DNA from: Eretmocerus hayati
Lineage: Eukaryota > Arthropoda > Insecta > Hymenoptera > Aphelinidae
Direction of reading: 5' to 3'
Length of the DNA: 64,000 bases
Assembly: GCA_029851415.1 (NCBI GenBank)
Contig: CM056742.1
Span: forward strand, 60,641,954 to 60,705,953
Positions 43,101-54,043 of the stretch are shown here, in pieces. The translations under genes and the position numbers were made by a program. The notes beneath the pieces were generated by a model. The model was not told the DNA's origin. It ran no database searches and saw only the letters and a program-made list of their open reading frames with translations. Within the stretch, counting starts at the first letter, position 1. The number at the start of each line of letters is the position of its first letter.

Positions 43101-43701
43101 TTAATTAACACCTCCACAATCAAACCCGATCGTTAATATCTCAATCAATCGATCTCAAATTTGAGATTGATAGAGAAATGAAATTAAACTTCCAATGCCG
43201 ATTTACGAATATAATATCATTTGAAACATAAAGAGACGAGTCAAGTTCGAAAGGAGTAAGAATCGAAAAGCTTTGAGGAATGGTAAATTCTTGAATCAAG
43301 GGCTGGAGTGCAGGCGCGTTCGTGCGAGCTACATGAGTATTACAATATGATTCTCTACAGACATTCTTGGACTCATAATAGGAGAGATTCTTCAAGTAAC
43401 ACGAAGTGACAATCATTCTCCAGCCAACTACAATAGTGAGGTTGATTTTTTTGATTAAGGAACGGCAAACACAGAAAATATTTCTGTCTCGCTTAGTCTC
43501 GAGCGCGAAGAGCAATGAAAATGGTCTGAATCGACACATTATCTGATGATATGAGTGCAGATATCTCAAATTGAAGGACGTTGGGGGTTGCGATGACTTC
43601 GCGCAATCATTCATACTCACTCGGTTTCCATCAGTCTCTTTTTCAGTGGTTGGTGGATCTTGTTGAGCATTGTTTTCGGTGACGTTGAGAAAATCTGTCA
43701 T
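40152..43701 (-). CDS. hAT transposase, ZMYM1/DUF4371 type, two predicted exons
   Basis: Exon 2 (42,605-40,152) is open for about 817 codons and lacks an in-frame ATG at its start. Exon 1 (43,701-43,621, 27 codons from MTDFLNVTENN) ends at a strong donor, GTGAGTATG. An acceptor TTTTAAG at 42,606-42,607 joins it in phase, giving about 844 residues. Counting from the GTG at 42,587: a TTF-type zinc finger lies at about 135-190 (C141, C151, C154, H181, H189). A DUF4371/RNase H-like core follows, with VSVDSSPD (D324) and CQTYDNASNMSGKFNG (D389), then WIPCIAHSLNLV (414-425). The C-terminal dimerisation region contains NCTSERSFSKLELLETRLR. No stops or frameshifts. It would bind the element's ends and catalyse excision and insertion. 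The splice model is inferred. Confidence 0.9.
42853..42927 (-). tRNA. tRNA-like sequence, left palindrome arm
   Basis: On the minus strand: GCCCTGGA, A box TAGTTCAGCTGG, anticodon-type stem TCTTC...GAAGA with an eight-base loop, B box AGTTCAAATCC, then TCCAGGC pairing with the 5' end (six of seven). The D arm also pairs weakly. The enlarged loop leaves no clear anticodon, so it is a pseudo-tRNA or tRNA-derived promoter rather than a decoder of codons. Confidence 0.5.
42987..43061 (+). tRNA. tRNA-like sequence, right palindrome arm
   Basis: Mirror copy of the left-arm sequence, with TAGTTCAGCTGG (A box) and AGTTCAAATCC (B box). Three or four substitutions separate the two copies (AAAGTG for AGAGTG, TCTTTC for TCTTCC, GGTCTAGG for GGTCCAGG), some of them weakening pairing. 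Confidence 0.5.
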
Positions 43702-44497
43702 CCGACGAGTTTAAGGAATTAAATCTTGCTCTTTCTTTTGTTTTGCTTTCCTTTCTTCTTCTTTCTCATAGCCCGGCTTATGCCATCGAGGGCCCTTGTG
43801 TCTATCGCCCGGTCTACTCATGACGATACCAGGTGATATTGTGATTTCTTTTCCTAGCTTCTATTCTCAGATATCCGGCGTCTACGGCGCAAAATAGAAA
43901 AATCTCGGTAATATTTTGAAAAGACAAGAGTGAGAAATTGGAGCCTGGAGCACGGATGTAAATGAAGAATCGCATGAGGATCACCGTTCAAAGCTAAAAA
44001 TGTTAGCTTTGCAGACAAATAACAAAATAAAGAGTCATGTGATGTCATGATGTAATATAAATTGCTAAAACATCATTCGATATCGGAGATTTGAGCTTCA
44101 CATTCAGAAAACAACAACAATCAGAAGGCTGTACTCACTTGTTTACCTTATCAGAGTTAGGTTAGTTGCTCCTGCCAACGTTTTCGCAACATTGTTCTTC
44201 ACAAATTTGTGGCCGTCAGGAGGTTTTGAGTCAAGCTTGCACAACAATCAATTGCGTACCATCAAATACAGTTCTTTTTGAAAATGTGCGCCACTCTTTT
44301 CCGAAAAGGAAGTTATAGAAGCTCTGTATCCAAGTATCGATGTACGTAAGGAAGGCAATAATAATTTTTTCCATGCCTAAAAAAATTTTCGGAGCTTCTA
44401 AAAATTTTCTTGCCCGCCCTATGGTGGCGGCCTTCTGGTGGTGGCGGCCCCTAGGCCCGTGCCTGCCTAAGTTTGCCTTATGGTAAACGCGGCCCTG

Positions 44498-44505
44498 CCT
44501 CACTG
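44498..44505. repeat. Right 8-bp target duplication of the hAT element
   Basis: CCTCACTG, identical to the left flank. Confidence 0.95.
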
Positions 44506-45086
44506 CTTTCAGCAGATTTTATAATACATGAAGCAATTGAGCTCCTAGACTAAAATATACAGTCCCTACCATGAATAATGGAACACGTGGGATCTCACTT
44601 AAACAGTGATATTTCCGAATTGATTGGTCGTACGGAAATCCTAAAGAAAAGGTTTTGAAGAGCACAAAAAAATCTATAAATTCATGGGTTTTGATGATTT
44701 TTTGAGTGCTTTTTAAGTGCCCGTACACGTGGTTGAAAATCAGAAAAAATTCTCATTCAATCAATCACCTACAATTTTGACGGGAGTGATCCGATCACAA
44801 AAATACTCACGGAATCTTGTAGATGGTTCAAAAATCTGAAAATTTGGTCCTCTGTAAAATGTTTGTGCGACCCTTCTCGTCTGACTTACGAGCTCCGAAA
44901 GGAAACTTTGTATTAACATTGGGTGCTTATGGAGATACCGAGCCTGGCACCTGTTTAATTTTCTCTCGCTCTATTCTGGGGCGAAATTGGATTTAAAAAA
45001 TATCATGGCACATGATTTTGACGTAGAATGATCTCATCTTTCAGAATAAATATTTATTTTTATTTCAGAATATATATGAGAGAAGA
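44506..45086. other. Stretch with no recognisable feature
   Basis: AT-rich, no supported open frame. Near its right end TATATATGAGAGAAG adjoins the R1-like copy and may be its target site. Confidence 0.5.
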
Positions 45087-45401
45087 AACCGGTGCGGTGA
45101 TCCGTGACGTAGCCAAGTGGACGGAACGTGCCCACGGAGAGATAGATTACTGGACGACGCAAGCACTGAGTGACCACGGTTGCCTCGTTGCCTATCTGAC
45201 CCCGTTCAAGAAGAGGACGACCCCAGCATGCCAGTCATGCGGGGACGACTGAGATGACGCTGAGCATGCCCTGCTCGAGTGCAGTGACACCCGGAGAGAG
45301 CGCGCCGAGCTAAATGAATGGCTGGGTGCTCAACTAACACCTGAGAATCTCGTCCCGTACTTGCTCCGCAACCAGGAGACATGGGATAGAGTCACCGGAT
45401 A
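45087..45401 (+). pseudogene. R1-clade ORF2 C-terminal fragment
   Basis: About 100 codons: KWTERAHGEIDYWTTQALSD, then HGCLVAYLTPFKKRTTPACQ, then the zinc knuckle CQSCGDD...DDAEHALLEC (CxxC, H, C) typical of the R1-clade C-terminus, then EWLGAQLTPENLVPYLLRNQ. A TGA interrupts it at 45,250-45,252 (TGG in copy 2), and another stop follows near 45,400. It is the same family as the longer ORF at 54-55.5 kb. Confidence 0.8.
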
Positions 45402-45810
45402 AATCAAGCTGATGATGACCCGTAAGGAGGAGAAGAGAGGGAAGTGAGGCTCCTAGGAGCAGGCGAATTACAGTAAGTCTGCCGATTCAAACAGAAGAGG
45501 TCCAAATAATTCCAGGAGGAATATGATAGACTGAAGAGGGGAGAAAGAAGAGAAAGAGAGGAAAAAAATGAAGAATGAAGATACAAGATGCCGACAAGTG
45601 GCCGAAGAGAGAAGATGAGGAGAGAAACGCTCACAATCGAGCGCGAGACATGCCGTTCATCCTGAAGTAATAATGATAATGCGGTTCCGGGCTGAGATAG
45701 TAGATGCAGGTGGATCTCCTTCTTGATTGCCCGATGCCTTAGGGATCGGACATCAAGGGGAGAGGGATTTTGCACGGCCGGGCCCACCTCTTGGTAGGCC
45801 CCACACAAAC

Positions 45811-47576
45811 ATATCGTGGGAGTTAGCTGGGGTAAAGTAGCCGGGAAAAATTATTTTCCAGCGCAGAATCTATCTGGGGCCTTGTCCACCGGGGAAACCG
45901 ATTTGTCAGCCTGCGGGTACATCCAACAGACCCATCTGCGGTATTTTCAGTCATTTCCGAGCATGCGCAAGATGGGAATCGCATGTTTTGTGGGTCATTC
46001 CTCGATTTTTCCCACATTCCGAGGGCATTAAGTAGACGGAGCACCTCAACAGGATTGTGTAAATACCTAGAATCAATCGAATGATGTTCAAACATCAAAT
46101 AAATACCCTTTCGCAGTATTTCTAGACACTTGGGTGTATGCGCAAGTGAGGATTTACCCACGTTTTGTCCCAAACGAAGGGTTTCCCGATGGTTCCATCA
46201 CATTGTTTGAATGTGAGACTATCGTGAGGTAATCGTGAGATCGACTACCGCCACTGTAGAGCCATTCAGAGCGATTCGTAAGCCCGAAAGTCAATTTATC
46301 GAGAAGCATTTGAGGAGTTTGCGAAATTCAAGGACAGAATGTCGGCTGTGTTATGACAACTTTAAGATGAGACTTAATACTCGATTTGTACATAATATTA
46401 CCGTTCCATAACCCAATTTTGATGTTTGATTGGTGACGAATCAAGACAAAATGAATATCTCGGTAAGCTACAGGATTGGAATGAGCAACTAAAATTTAGG
46501 ACATGACACGGTAAGAACATATTGACCACTCTTGGTAAGCTCGCGTCTACATGAGACTCATATCATACTCATGCTCAGAGGTGGTGGGAAATTATTGAAA
46601 ATCATATCTATACGTTGGCAGTATACTTTTTGATTGTTTTCTTGGGTAGACAGGACCTCACGATAGTCTCACATTGGTACAATGTGATGGAACCATCGAA
46701 AAACCCTTCGTTTGGGACGAAAAGTGGGTCGATCCTCACTCGCGCATACACCCAAGTGTCTAAAAGTACTGCAAAAAGGTATTTATTTGATGTTTGAACA
46801 TCATCTGATCAATTCTAGGTGTGGACACAATCCTGTCGAGGTGCTATCCCCACTTGATGTCCTCGGATTGTGGAAAGAATCGTGGAATGATCCACAAAAC
46901 ATGCGATTCCCTTCTCGTGCATGCTCGGAAATGACTGAAAATACCGCAGAGGGGTCTATTGGATGTACCCGCAGGCTGACAAATCGGTTCCCTAGGTGGA
47001 CAAGGCCCCAGATAGATTCTGCGCGGGAAAATAATTTACCCCGGCTAACTTATCACGGTCGAAGAAGCTCAACACAGGCTCCCGCATGCTCAGAGGTGGA
47101 GGGAAACTATCCGAAATCATATTTATACGTCATAAATATACTTTCTGATTGTTTTCTTGGGTGGACAGGACCTTACGAGAGTCTCACATTCGTCCAATGT
47201 GATGGAACCATCGGAAAACCCTTCGTTTGGGACGAAAAGTGGGCAAATCCTCACTCGCGCATACACCCAAGTGTCTAGAAATACTGCGAAAGGGTATTTA
47301 TTTGATGTTTCAACAACATTCGATCAGTTTCAGGTGTTCACACAATCCTCTCAAGGTGCTATTCCCACTTTATGTCCTCGAATTTTCTAAAAAAATCGTG
47401 CCATGACCCACAAAACATGCGATTTCCATCTTGCGCATGCTCGGAGATGACTGAAAATACCGCAGATGGGTCAATTGGATGTGCTCGCGGGCTGACAAAT
47501 CGGTTTCCTCGGTGGACAAGGCCCCAGATAGATTCTTCGCAGGAAAATAATTCACCCCGGCTAACTTCCACGATGT
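45811..47576. mobile_element. Three-armed foldback element with 9-bp target duplication
   Basis: The ends are inverted: ATATCGTGGGAGTTAGC on the left and GCTAACTTCCACGATGT on the right. The flanks are CACACAAAC (45,802-45,810) and CACCCAAAC (47,577-47,585), a 9-bp duplication with one difference. Copies 2 and 3 of the R1-like UTR show the uninterrupted site GGGCCCCACCCAAAC, confirming both edges. About 400 bp of the left arm is inverted relative to two direct copies at about 46,655-47,050 and 47,165-47,576. A 9-bp duplication with long inverted arms is typical of Mutator-type elements. No transposase is encoded. Confidence 0.85.
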
Positions 47577-47713
47577 CACCCAAACCCGTGTCCCGCCTGA
47601 TATGGCCTGCGTGGACTATGCGTAGTCCGCGTGAGTTGAACCAGTCCGGTGTCTGGTGACGGATCCGAAGGACCTTGAGGCAGATTTTGCCCTCTCACCA
47701 ACTTAAAAAGAAA

Positions 47714-48171
47714 AAGAGAGAGAGAGAGAGGGAGAGAGAGAGCATCCCGCCACTTCTAGGAAATGAAACAAACGATGTCCGTACCGCAACGATTTCAATG
47801 ATTGGAGTTTAAACATTAGAATGAGCACATGAACGAAGGCCTCTATGTTGATACATTCTCTGCACGATTCACTTGGAGCGGCTCCAGCCCAAATGTCCCG
47901 GTGCATTGAAAGTATTCCTGCTAACTCAGCAAGTACATAATAAAAGGGATTCTTCCCGGGAAAATGGAAATGACCATTGAAGGGCCTTTCGAGAGAAATG
48001 GGATCAACAATTCCATCATCCAATCCCGTATGAGTGTACCCATTGAGCCACACCCCTAGTGCAAGTAGTCAAGCTTGCAAGAAATGGATAGGAATCGACT
48101 CGGACTCAATCCAGACGAGTTCAATCTAATGCGGACTAGCCCGGTCAAACCACCAGATGAGGGGGATAGTA
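47714..48171. other. (GA)n tract and unassigned flank
   Basis: 47,715-47,742 is a GA microsatellite marking the 3' junction of R1-like copy 1. The remaining 400 bp has a 116-codon minus frame that ends in the GA tract and looks like chance. Confidence 0.55.
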
Positions 48172-48931
48172 CAGGCGTCCCTCGTTCAACGCGATTACGG
48201 TTATACGCGGTTTTTGAAACGCCACCCGAATTCTGTTCAACGTGGTATGGGACTTTTTCAACGCGGTTTTGAATGTGAAATTTCTGGAGAGTACTTTTAA
48301 CGACTCTACAAAAAAGACGCGTAACACCCCGCATATGTGATGAATAATCCGCTTCAGGGTAACTCCGCGGAAACATAAACTGTACTTTGATGGTCTCAAA
48401 TTTGATTCTTGAGGAATAAATGTGAAGACTCAGGTTGTGGAATTAGTTGAACTCGCTCACACCCGTACGAAATATTACGGACTCGACGGAAGATCCTATA
48501 TTCTTAGTTTCAATCTGACGAATTTGGAAAATGTGAGCACAAAATGGCAATGTGTGCGCGTATGCTCTTTCTTGCAAATTTAACAATTGCAGGATTAAAA
48601 ACTGAAACTTGTGTTGCAGATCATCGAATCACTTAAATCTGCTCAGCTCAGATTCCTATCGTATCCGTGTCCTTTCTCATGGAATATAAAGTGTGAAACG
48701 GGTGTCATATCCCCCTCGCTCTGCATTCATTTACAACGGTTTCCTCCAAGTCAACGATGATGTCATGATGTAAAAGACTCCTATTAAATATCGAATCAAC
48801 AAAAAAAGTTTGGTCTCGGTTGGTGGGTCAAGAGTCTTGGTTCGCATTCCCTACTACTTCATAACAGCTATACTTAGTTCAATGCGGTAGTTTCCCGGAA
48901 CGTAACCCCTGCGTTGAACAAAGGACGCCTG
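48172..48931. mobile_element. pogo/Tigger-like MITE, 760 bp
   Basis: Terminal inverted repeats CAGGCGTCCCTCGTTCAAC and CAGGCGTCCTTTGTTCAAC (read inward) are flanked by TA on both sides, the Tc1/mariner-superfamily target duplication. The left sub-terminal region repeats ACGCGGTTTT/TTCAACG words, as in Tigger-type ends. Short frames inside (up to 106 codons, minus) do not encode a transposase, so it is non-autonomous. Confidence 0.85.
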
Positions 48932-49531
48932 TATCTATCGAAAGCAATCCATCAAGATTTTCATCGGAACGATTATTGTCCTTTGGCATTAGGCTGAGCC
49001 CATCAAATCCACATTAATGCAGTTATGCGGATAATGTTCGACAAATCGATTTGAGATATGAACTCGCATGATTCCGCTTCCATCCGGCACGAATAAAGCC
49101 TCTGGGGGAGTCTGTTTCGATGATGTCTGAGATTCGGGTCAGTCTGATTTGATGCAGCATTGAGGAAGTAGAACCTGTCTTCATTGGCTGAAATAATGAG
49201 GATTCACATCTGACGGTCCAAATGACTCCAACATAATCCTCATCCGATGGTTCCTAGAAATCAATCCAGTTCGAGACAGTTGGAATGGAACTCCTCAAAT
49301 GAAACTATCTGTGGCAATTTGGGGGAACAATATTGAACCAGAACTAGCCACTAGGTGTTTTTCAATCAATTGTTTTGATGAGCCACGACGTGAATCTTCT
49401 ATTGCGGTAACGATGATTAAATGTAAAAATATTCTATTCGTTATCGTAACAATTGATTTCAGATGCTTTACTTAAATAATAATTCATATCGCACATTTGT
49501 TACAGAGGTGAATCGTCGATTACATATGAAG
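48932..49531. other. Stretch with no recognisable feature
   Basis: No open frame of note, no repeat recognised. Confidence 0.5.
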
Positions 49532-52500
49532 CATTTCGGAGTATTTCAACCAGTAGCGTCACCAGGGGGGTCTGGGAAAAATCCCAAAAAACTTTTTTCC
49601 CATTAATACTATGTTCAAAAAGTACAAAAAAGTATTTTGGGATTTTTCCGAAGCCCTCCACGGGCCCTAGGGCCCACAGAAGGTCTATTTTAGGCCCTTT
49701 TTTGGCCTATTTCTGGAAAATCATAGTTACAACTAGACTAAACCTATTTTACGTACTTGGGCGCATTTTCTAATCTTTGTTAAGACTACCACTTTGAAGA
49801 AGAAAAAAAAAATAGTCCGGAATCAATCATGCAGCCTAGTAACTCCTAGGAGCTATTTGCTGAGAGCACATTTTAGCGATTTTTGGGCCTGCTTCAAAGC
49901 AATCTAGCTCCTACTAGACATGTGATAATCGACCTCTGCATGTGGTCATTTTGAAGGTCTTGAGAAAACCTACGATTTGACCACCTGTAGGAGTCGATTA
50001 TCGTACTTTTTATAGGAGCTATAGCCGATACAAGTTGAGCAGTTTTGTAAAAACGCCAAACTTTGGGCTCAATTTAAAAAAATCGTTCTTCTTCTTCTGA
50101 CCCCAAATCTGTGCGAATATGTTTTTCGATGCCAATAATATCAATTAGAACAATAATCTGGGTGGGCCATTCAATTCTCGATTTCATTCAGCCAATTCAA
50201 AATACTCTTTTTTGACTTTTGGCTTAAAATACCAACATAGGCATGGCTCGCATATGCTTCCATCTGAGTTATTGTACACCAACTTGGATTGAATCTCTCC
50301 CCCAAGTACCCCCAAATATGTGTAAAAACTTCCGGAGGCGAGCCTCAAGCCAGAAGTGAGCTGGAGGTTCAATCCATCAGTTCCAAAATGGGCATTATTT
50401 CATCTTATTTCCGCCAGGCGAGCGAGGGCTCGATTTCCCGTGTTTCTACTCACAAATGAGACAAGTGGCTAGAATGGAGATTCAAACATGTTTTCCCGAC
50501 TTAAAATGACCATCTCAATACGATTCCGGGCTCAATTTGTGCTTAGAATATCATCCAATCCTTAAACGGCGTTAAATTCCGTAATAACAGGTTTTGCTCC
50601 TCTACTGCAAAATGACGATATATCAGAGCCTCATCGACCACGAATTTGTGTTTAGATAGTCATTTTGAGTCGGAAGAATATGTTTGGATACCCATTCTAG
50701 CCACTCGTCTCGTTTTCGAGCAGGAATACGGGGAATCGAGCCCTCGCTCGCCTACCCCAAATTAGACGAAATAATGACCATTTTGGACCTGATGGTTCGA
50801 ACCTCCAGCTCGCTTTGGGCTCGAGGCTCGCCTCTGGGAGTTTTCACTCATATTTGGGGGTACTTTGAGGAGTAATTCCACCCAGGTTGGTGCACAATAA
50901 CTCAGATGGAAGCATATGCCAGCCATGCCTGTGTTGGCATTTTGAGCAAAAAGTCAAAAGAGAGTGTTTTGAATTGGCTGAATAAAATCGAGAATTGAAT
51001 GGCCAACCCAGATTATTGATCTAACTGATAGTATTGGTATCGAAAAACATATTCGCACAGGTTTGGGGTCGAAAGAAAGAAAACGATTTTTTTAAATTGA
51101 GATCAAAGTTTGGCATTTTTACAAAACTGCTCAACTTGTATCGGCTACAGCTCCTATAAAAAGTACGATATTCGACTTCTACAGATGGTCAAATTGTAGG
51201 TTCCTTCAAGACCTTCAAAATGACCACATGCAGAGGTCGATTACATGTCTAGTAGGAGCTAGATTACTTTGAAGCAGGCCCAAAAATCGCTAAAATCTGC
51301 TCTCAGCAAATAGCTCCTAGGAGTTACTAGGCTGCATGATTGATTCCGGACTATTTTTTTTATTCCAAAAAGCTAGTCTCAACAAAAAAAAATTTGTGCG
51401 TCCCGGCGAACGCGCGATAGATGACGGAGTGTTTTAGGTAGAACAACGTTATAGTTTGGTAATCCATCAGGGAGTAGAGGGGTTTGTCAACGATGATGCT
51501 GCATGAGGGTCGAAATGCATCACTAAAATTTGGTAATCTCGAGTACTCAGAATGCTTAATCAACAAACTATTCCACATCGAAATGCTGATCTTTATAATA
51601 ATGATATCACTGAGCTCGAGTTTTAATCGTAGAGTCTGACCGAATAGTTAGAGAGCAAAGAGTCATTTACAAGATCATTCTCAACGTTTTATCCCCGATT
51701 TTGAGAACTTTTCTCAGCCAGCAGAGAAAAGGCATCGAGACTTTTCTGCGTTATGCATCATTTGACGTGTAACTCGTGTTTCTCCTTCCATGACGAATTG
51801 CATTCTCGTCACGCAAAATCCCTAAGAATTTTCTTCAAAACTCCTGAAGATACTCTTCTTTTGAGAAAATTAGAATTGACCTGATGTTCTAAAACTTCCT
51901 CACGTATTGAAAGTAGAGTAAGCTCATGACAAATCTTGGAAAAACTACGATTCTTCACATTCTCCCGAGGTTTGCTTCACTCTTTCCAATCACTTCGTAT
52001 TTGAATGTATGTAATAATTTAGAAAATTGCGGCAGAAGGTGGAGTTGATTAATTGAAAACGTCTTCAGTATGGTCGAGTTACAAATATAATATTCATATA
52101 TTGCTTACCTCGGCTCGGGTGTAAGCTACTACACGAAAACAACTAATGCATTATACTGCCCAATATGTATATGCATGACCTATGCGTGTGTATCGCTAGC
52201 ATGTATGTACGCTCACACACGTGCGAGGCGCTTGCGCAGAGTCGAGGTAACGCTGAGATCTTGCAATAGCTTCGTGTCTACAGAATTTTCAAGCGTGGAT
52301 TCACGTACCCAGCCGAAAGATGACTCCGTCATCAAAAATGCACTCAAATACGTAAAAAAAGATTGATTCTAGTCGGAGCTATGATTTTCCAGAAATAGTC
52401 CAAAAAATGCCTAAGATTGACCTTCTGTGGGCCTTAGGGCCCGTGGAGGGCTTTGGAAAAATCCCAAAAAATTGTTTTTTTTCTTTTTAAACATAGAATT

Positions 52501-52572
52501 GATGGGAAAAAATTCTTTGGGATTTTTCCCAGACTCCCCTGGTGACGCCTCCGGCTGAAATCCTCCGAAATG
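49532..52572. repeat. 3-kb foldback element with an insertion in one arm
   Basis: The outer ends CATTTCGGAG(T/G)ATTTCA and their complement enclose long inverted arms. Left landmarks, all answered on the right: GGGAAAAATCCCAAAAAA, TAGTCCGGAATCAATCATGC, TAACTCCTAGGAGCTATTTG, AGGCGAGCGAGGGCTCGA. The left arm is about 1.0 kb. The right is about 1.9 kb because an unmatched segment (about 51,392-52,328) interrupts it. The centre lies near 50,520-50,645. Arms are roughly 85-90% alike by eye. No transposase is encoded. Confidence 0.85.
51392..52328. other. Unmatched ~940-bp insertion in the foldback's right arm
   Basis: Absent from the left arm at the corresponding place (near 49,775). No clear inverted ends or target duplication. 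It contains GCGTGTGTATCGC/CTCACACACGTGCG words and no supported open frame. Alternatively the left arm lost it. Confidence 0.5.
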
Positions 52573-53534
52573 ACTCATATAGTATATCGATCATGTTATT
52601 GCAATCCGTCGTAAATGTATTTGTGGAGATGTTAATGTGATGTTAGAAGTGCTTGTGAATTTGTGCTGATATATTACTCACAGTTATAGCTACTTCTCTT
52701 TCGGCACCTTTGAAGCAGGTCTTGCATACTTTGGTATTGCGCATCATTCTTATAACACTTTCCATTCTGGAGACCCGTACATCATTACAATTTTGACTAG
52801 ATTCCATATTATTTCAAAGTTTCTTCGACCACCAAGTAAGTGAATTGTTTTAATTCTCTAGCTGTCACGTCGTCTGCATATGATGGTCGCATGCAGATCC
52901 CTACCTTTCCGGTATTCAGGCTAGACGCGTCAGTTTTGACCAACTTACCTATTCACTAAACCCAACTAACACTACTGAGGGATTACTATCTTGATGTTGG
53001 AAATTTTCCATTTTTGTATAATGGAGCTATAAACTGGGTTAGTTTGTAAGAGTCACTGATTGTGTTCAACGAATTGCCGTGTGAACTAATATGTACAATT
53101 CCATGAATCCGACGTTTCCTCTCCAGTTTGAATTGGAGGAGTATTTCGATCAATGAGAACAATTTTTTTTCTGTCTGTCCTCTTTCGCTCTTCCACTGTC
53201 TCTGCAATTCGAAGGGTGTTTTCGGTCTCATCCACGATTATGAATGACATGATTCTGTTCCTTTGGATTCAAACGATGATTCTTGTGTTCAACCACTCTT
53301 TACTGTAGTTTTGTTTCCGTTTCTCTCACGTGAGTGGCTTCCCATTCATGACATCCCATTACATAGCACATTCGTACGATTATTTCTACTTGTGATACTA
53401 CCCCTCTCTTCGTGGCGGTAAGATACATACCGTCTTCCTCTCTCCTAGGCCAGATACTATTGTTAATATTCGAATATCATTCTATACTCATATTACAGCA
53501 ACAGCGAGAGAGGAGGAGAGGATAGTTTGAGGGT

Positions 53535-53537
<3 letters not shown>
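52573..53537. other. Stretch with no recognisable gene
   Basis: AT-rich. An 81-codon minus frame (52,986-53,231) has no motif I recognise. Confidence 0.5.

Positions 53538-53616
<79 letters not shown>
53538..53616 (+). repeat. (GA)n microsatellite, ~40 units
   Basis: A nearly pure AG/GA run. It sits exactly at the 5' junction of R1-like copy 2. The Ser-Leu-rich open frame through it is an artefact. Confidence 0.97.
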
Positions 53617-53619
<3 letters not shown>

Positions 53620-53627
53620 AGGAGGTC

Positions 53628-54043
53628 GCACTGAAGAGGGAAGAAAGAAGAAAGAAGAGAGAAGAAAGAAGAAAGAGAGGGAACAATGAAGAGTGAAGAT
53701 AGAAGATGCCGACAAGTGGCCGAAGAGAGAAGATGGAGAAGAGGAACGCTCGCAATCGAGCGCGAGACATGCCGCTCATCCTGAAGTAATGCTCACGCGG
53801 TTCCGGGATGAGATGGTAGATGCAGGTGGATCTCCTTCTTGATTGCCCGATGCCCTAGGTATCGGACATCGAGGGGAGAGGGATATTACACGGCCGGGCC
53901 CACCTCTCGGTGGGCCCCACCCAAACCCGTGTCCCGCCTGGTATGGCCTGCGTGGGCTATGCGTAGTCCGCGTAAGCTGAACCAGTCCGGTGTCTGGGGA
54001 CGGATCCGAGGGATCCTGAGGCAGATTTTGCCCTCTAACCACC

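Larger units (their letters stand above)
42694..43220. repeat. 527-bp palindrome inside the hAT intron, tRNA-like in both arms
   Basis: Arms of about 253 bp (42,694-42,946 and 42,967-43,220) are inverted copies with a spacer of about 20 bp. The tips read ATGATATTATATTCGT and ACGAATATAATATCAT. Matching inner words are GCATATGCCAGACATTGTGAG and its complement. Each arm contains a tRNA-like sequence, so the two point in opposite directions. The palindrome lies wholly within the predicted transposase intron. Confidence 0.9.
39640..44497 (-). mobile_element. Complete hAT transposon, 4,858 bp
   Basis: Both ends begin CAGGGCCGCGTTTA, read inward, as perfect 14-bp terminal inverted repeats. Homology continues imperfectly for about 60 bp in the GC-rich sub-terminal zones (GGAGGCCCTAGGCACC; GGGCCTAGGGGCCGCC). 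The flanking 8-bp duplication CCTCACTG is perfect. Inside is a long transposase on the minus strand. The combination of intact ends, perfect duplication and uninterrupted coding sequence suggests recent, perhaps ongoing, activity. Confidence 0.95.
45087..47713 (+). mobile_element. R1-clade retrotransposon copy 1, 3' end, split by a later insertion
   Basis: The body is 45,087-45,810 and 47,577-47,713. It matches copy 2 (55,295 onward) from TGATCCGTGACRTAGCCAAG through the C-terminus and 3' UTR to CTTAAAAAG, where a (GA)n tract begins. The 5' truncation is preceded by GAGAGAAG. The 1,766-bp interruption is a foldback element with its own target duplication. The 3' UTR contains many GAAGA/AGAAAGA words. 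Confidence 0.85.

Noticed and set aside
53477..53779. Ser-Leu repeat protein of about 100 residues
   Set aside because: It is the (GA)n microsatellite read on the minus strand.
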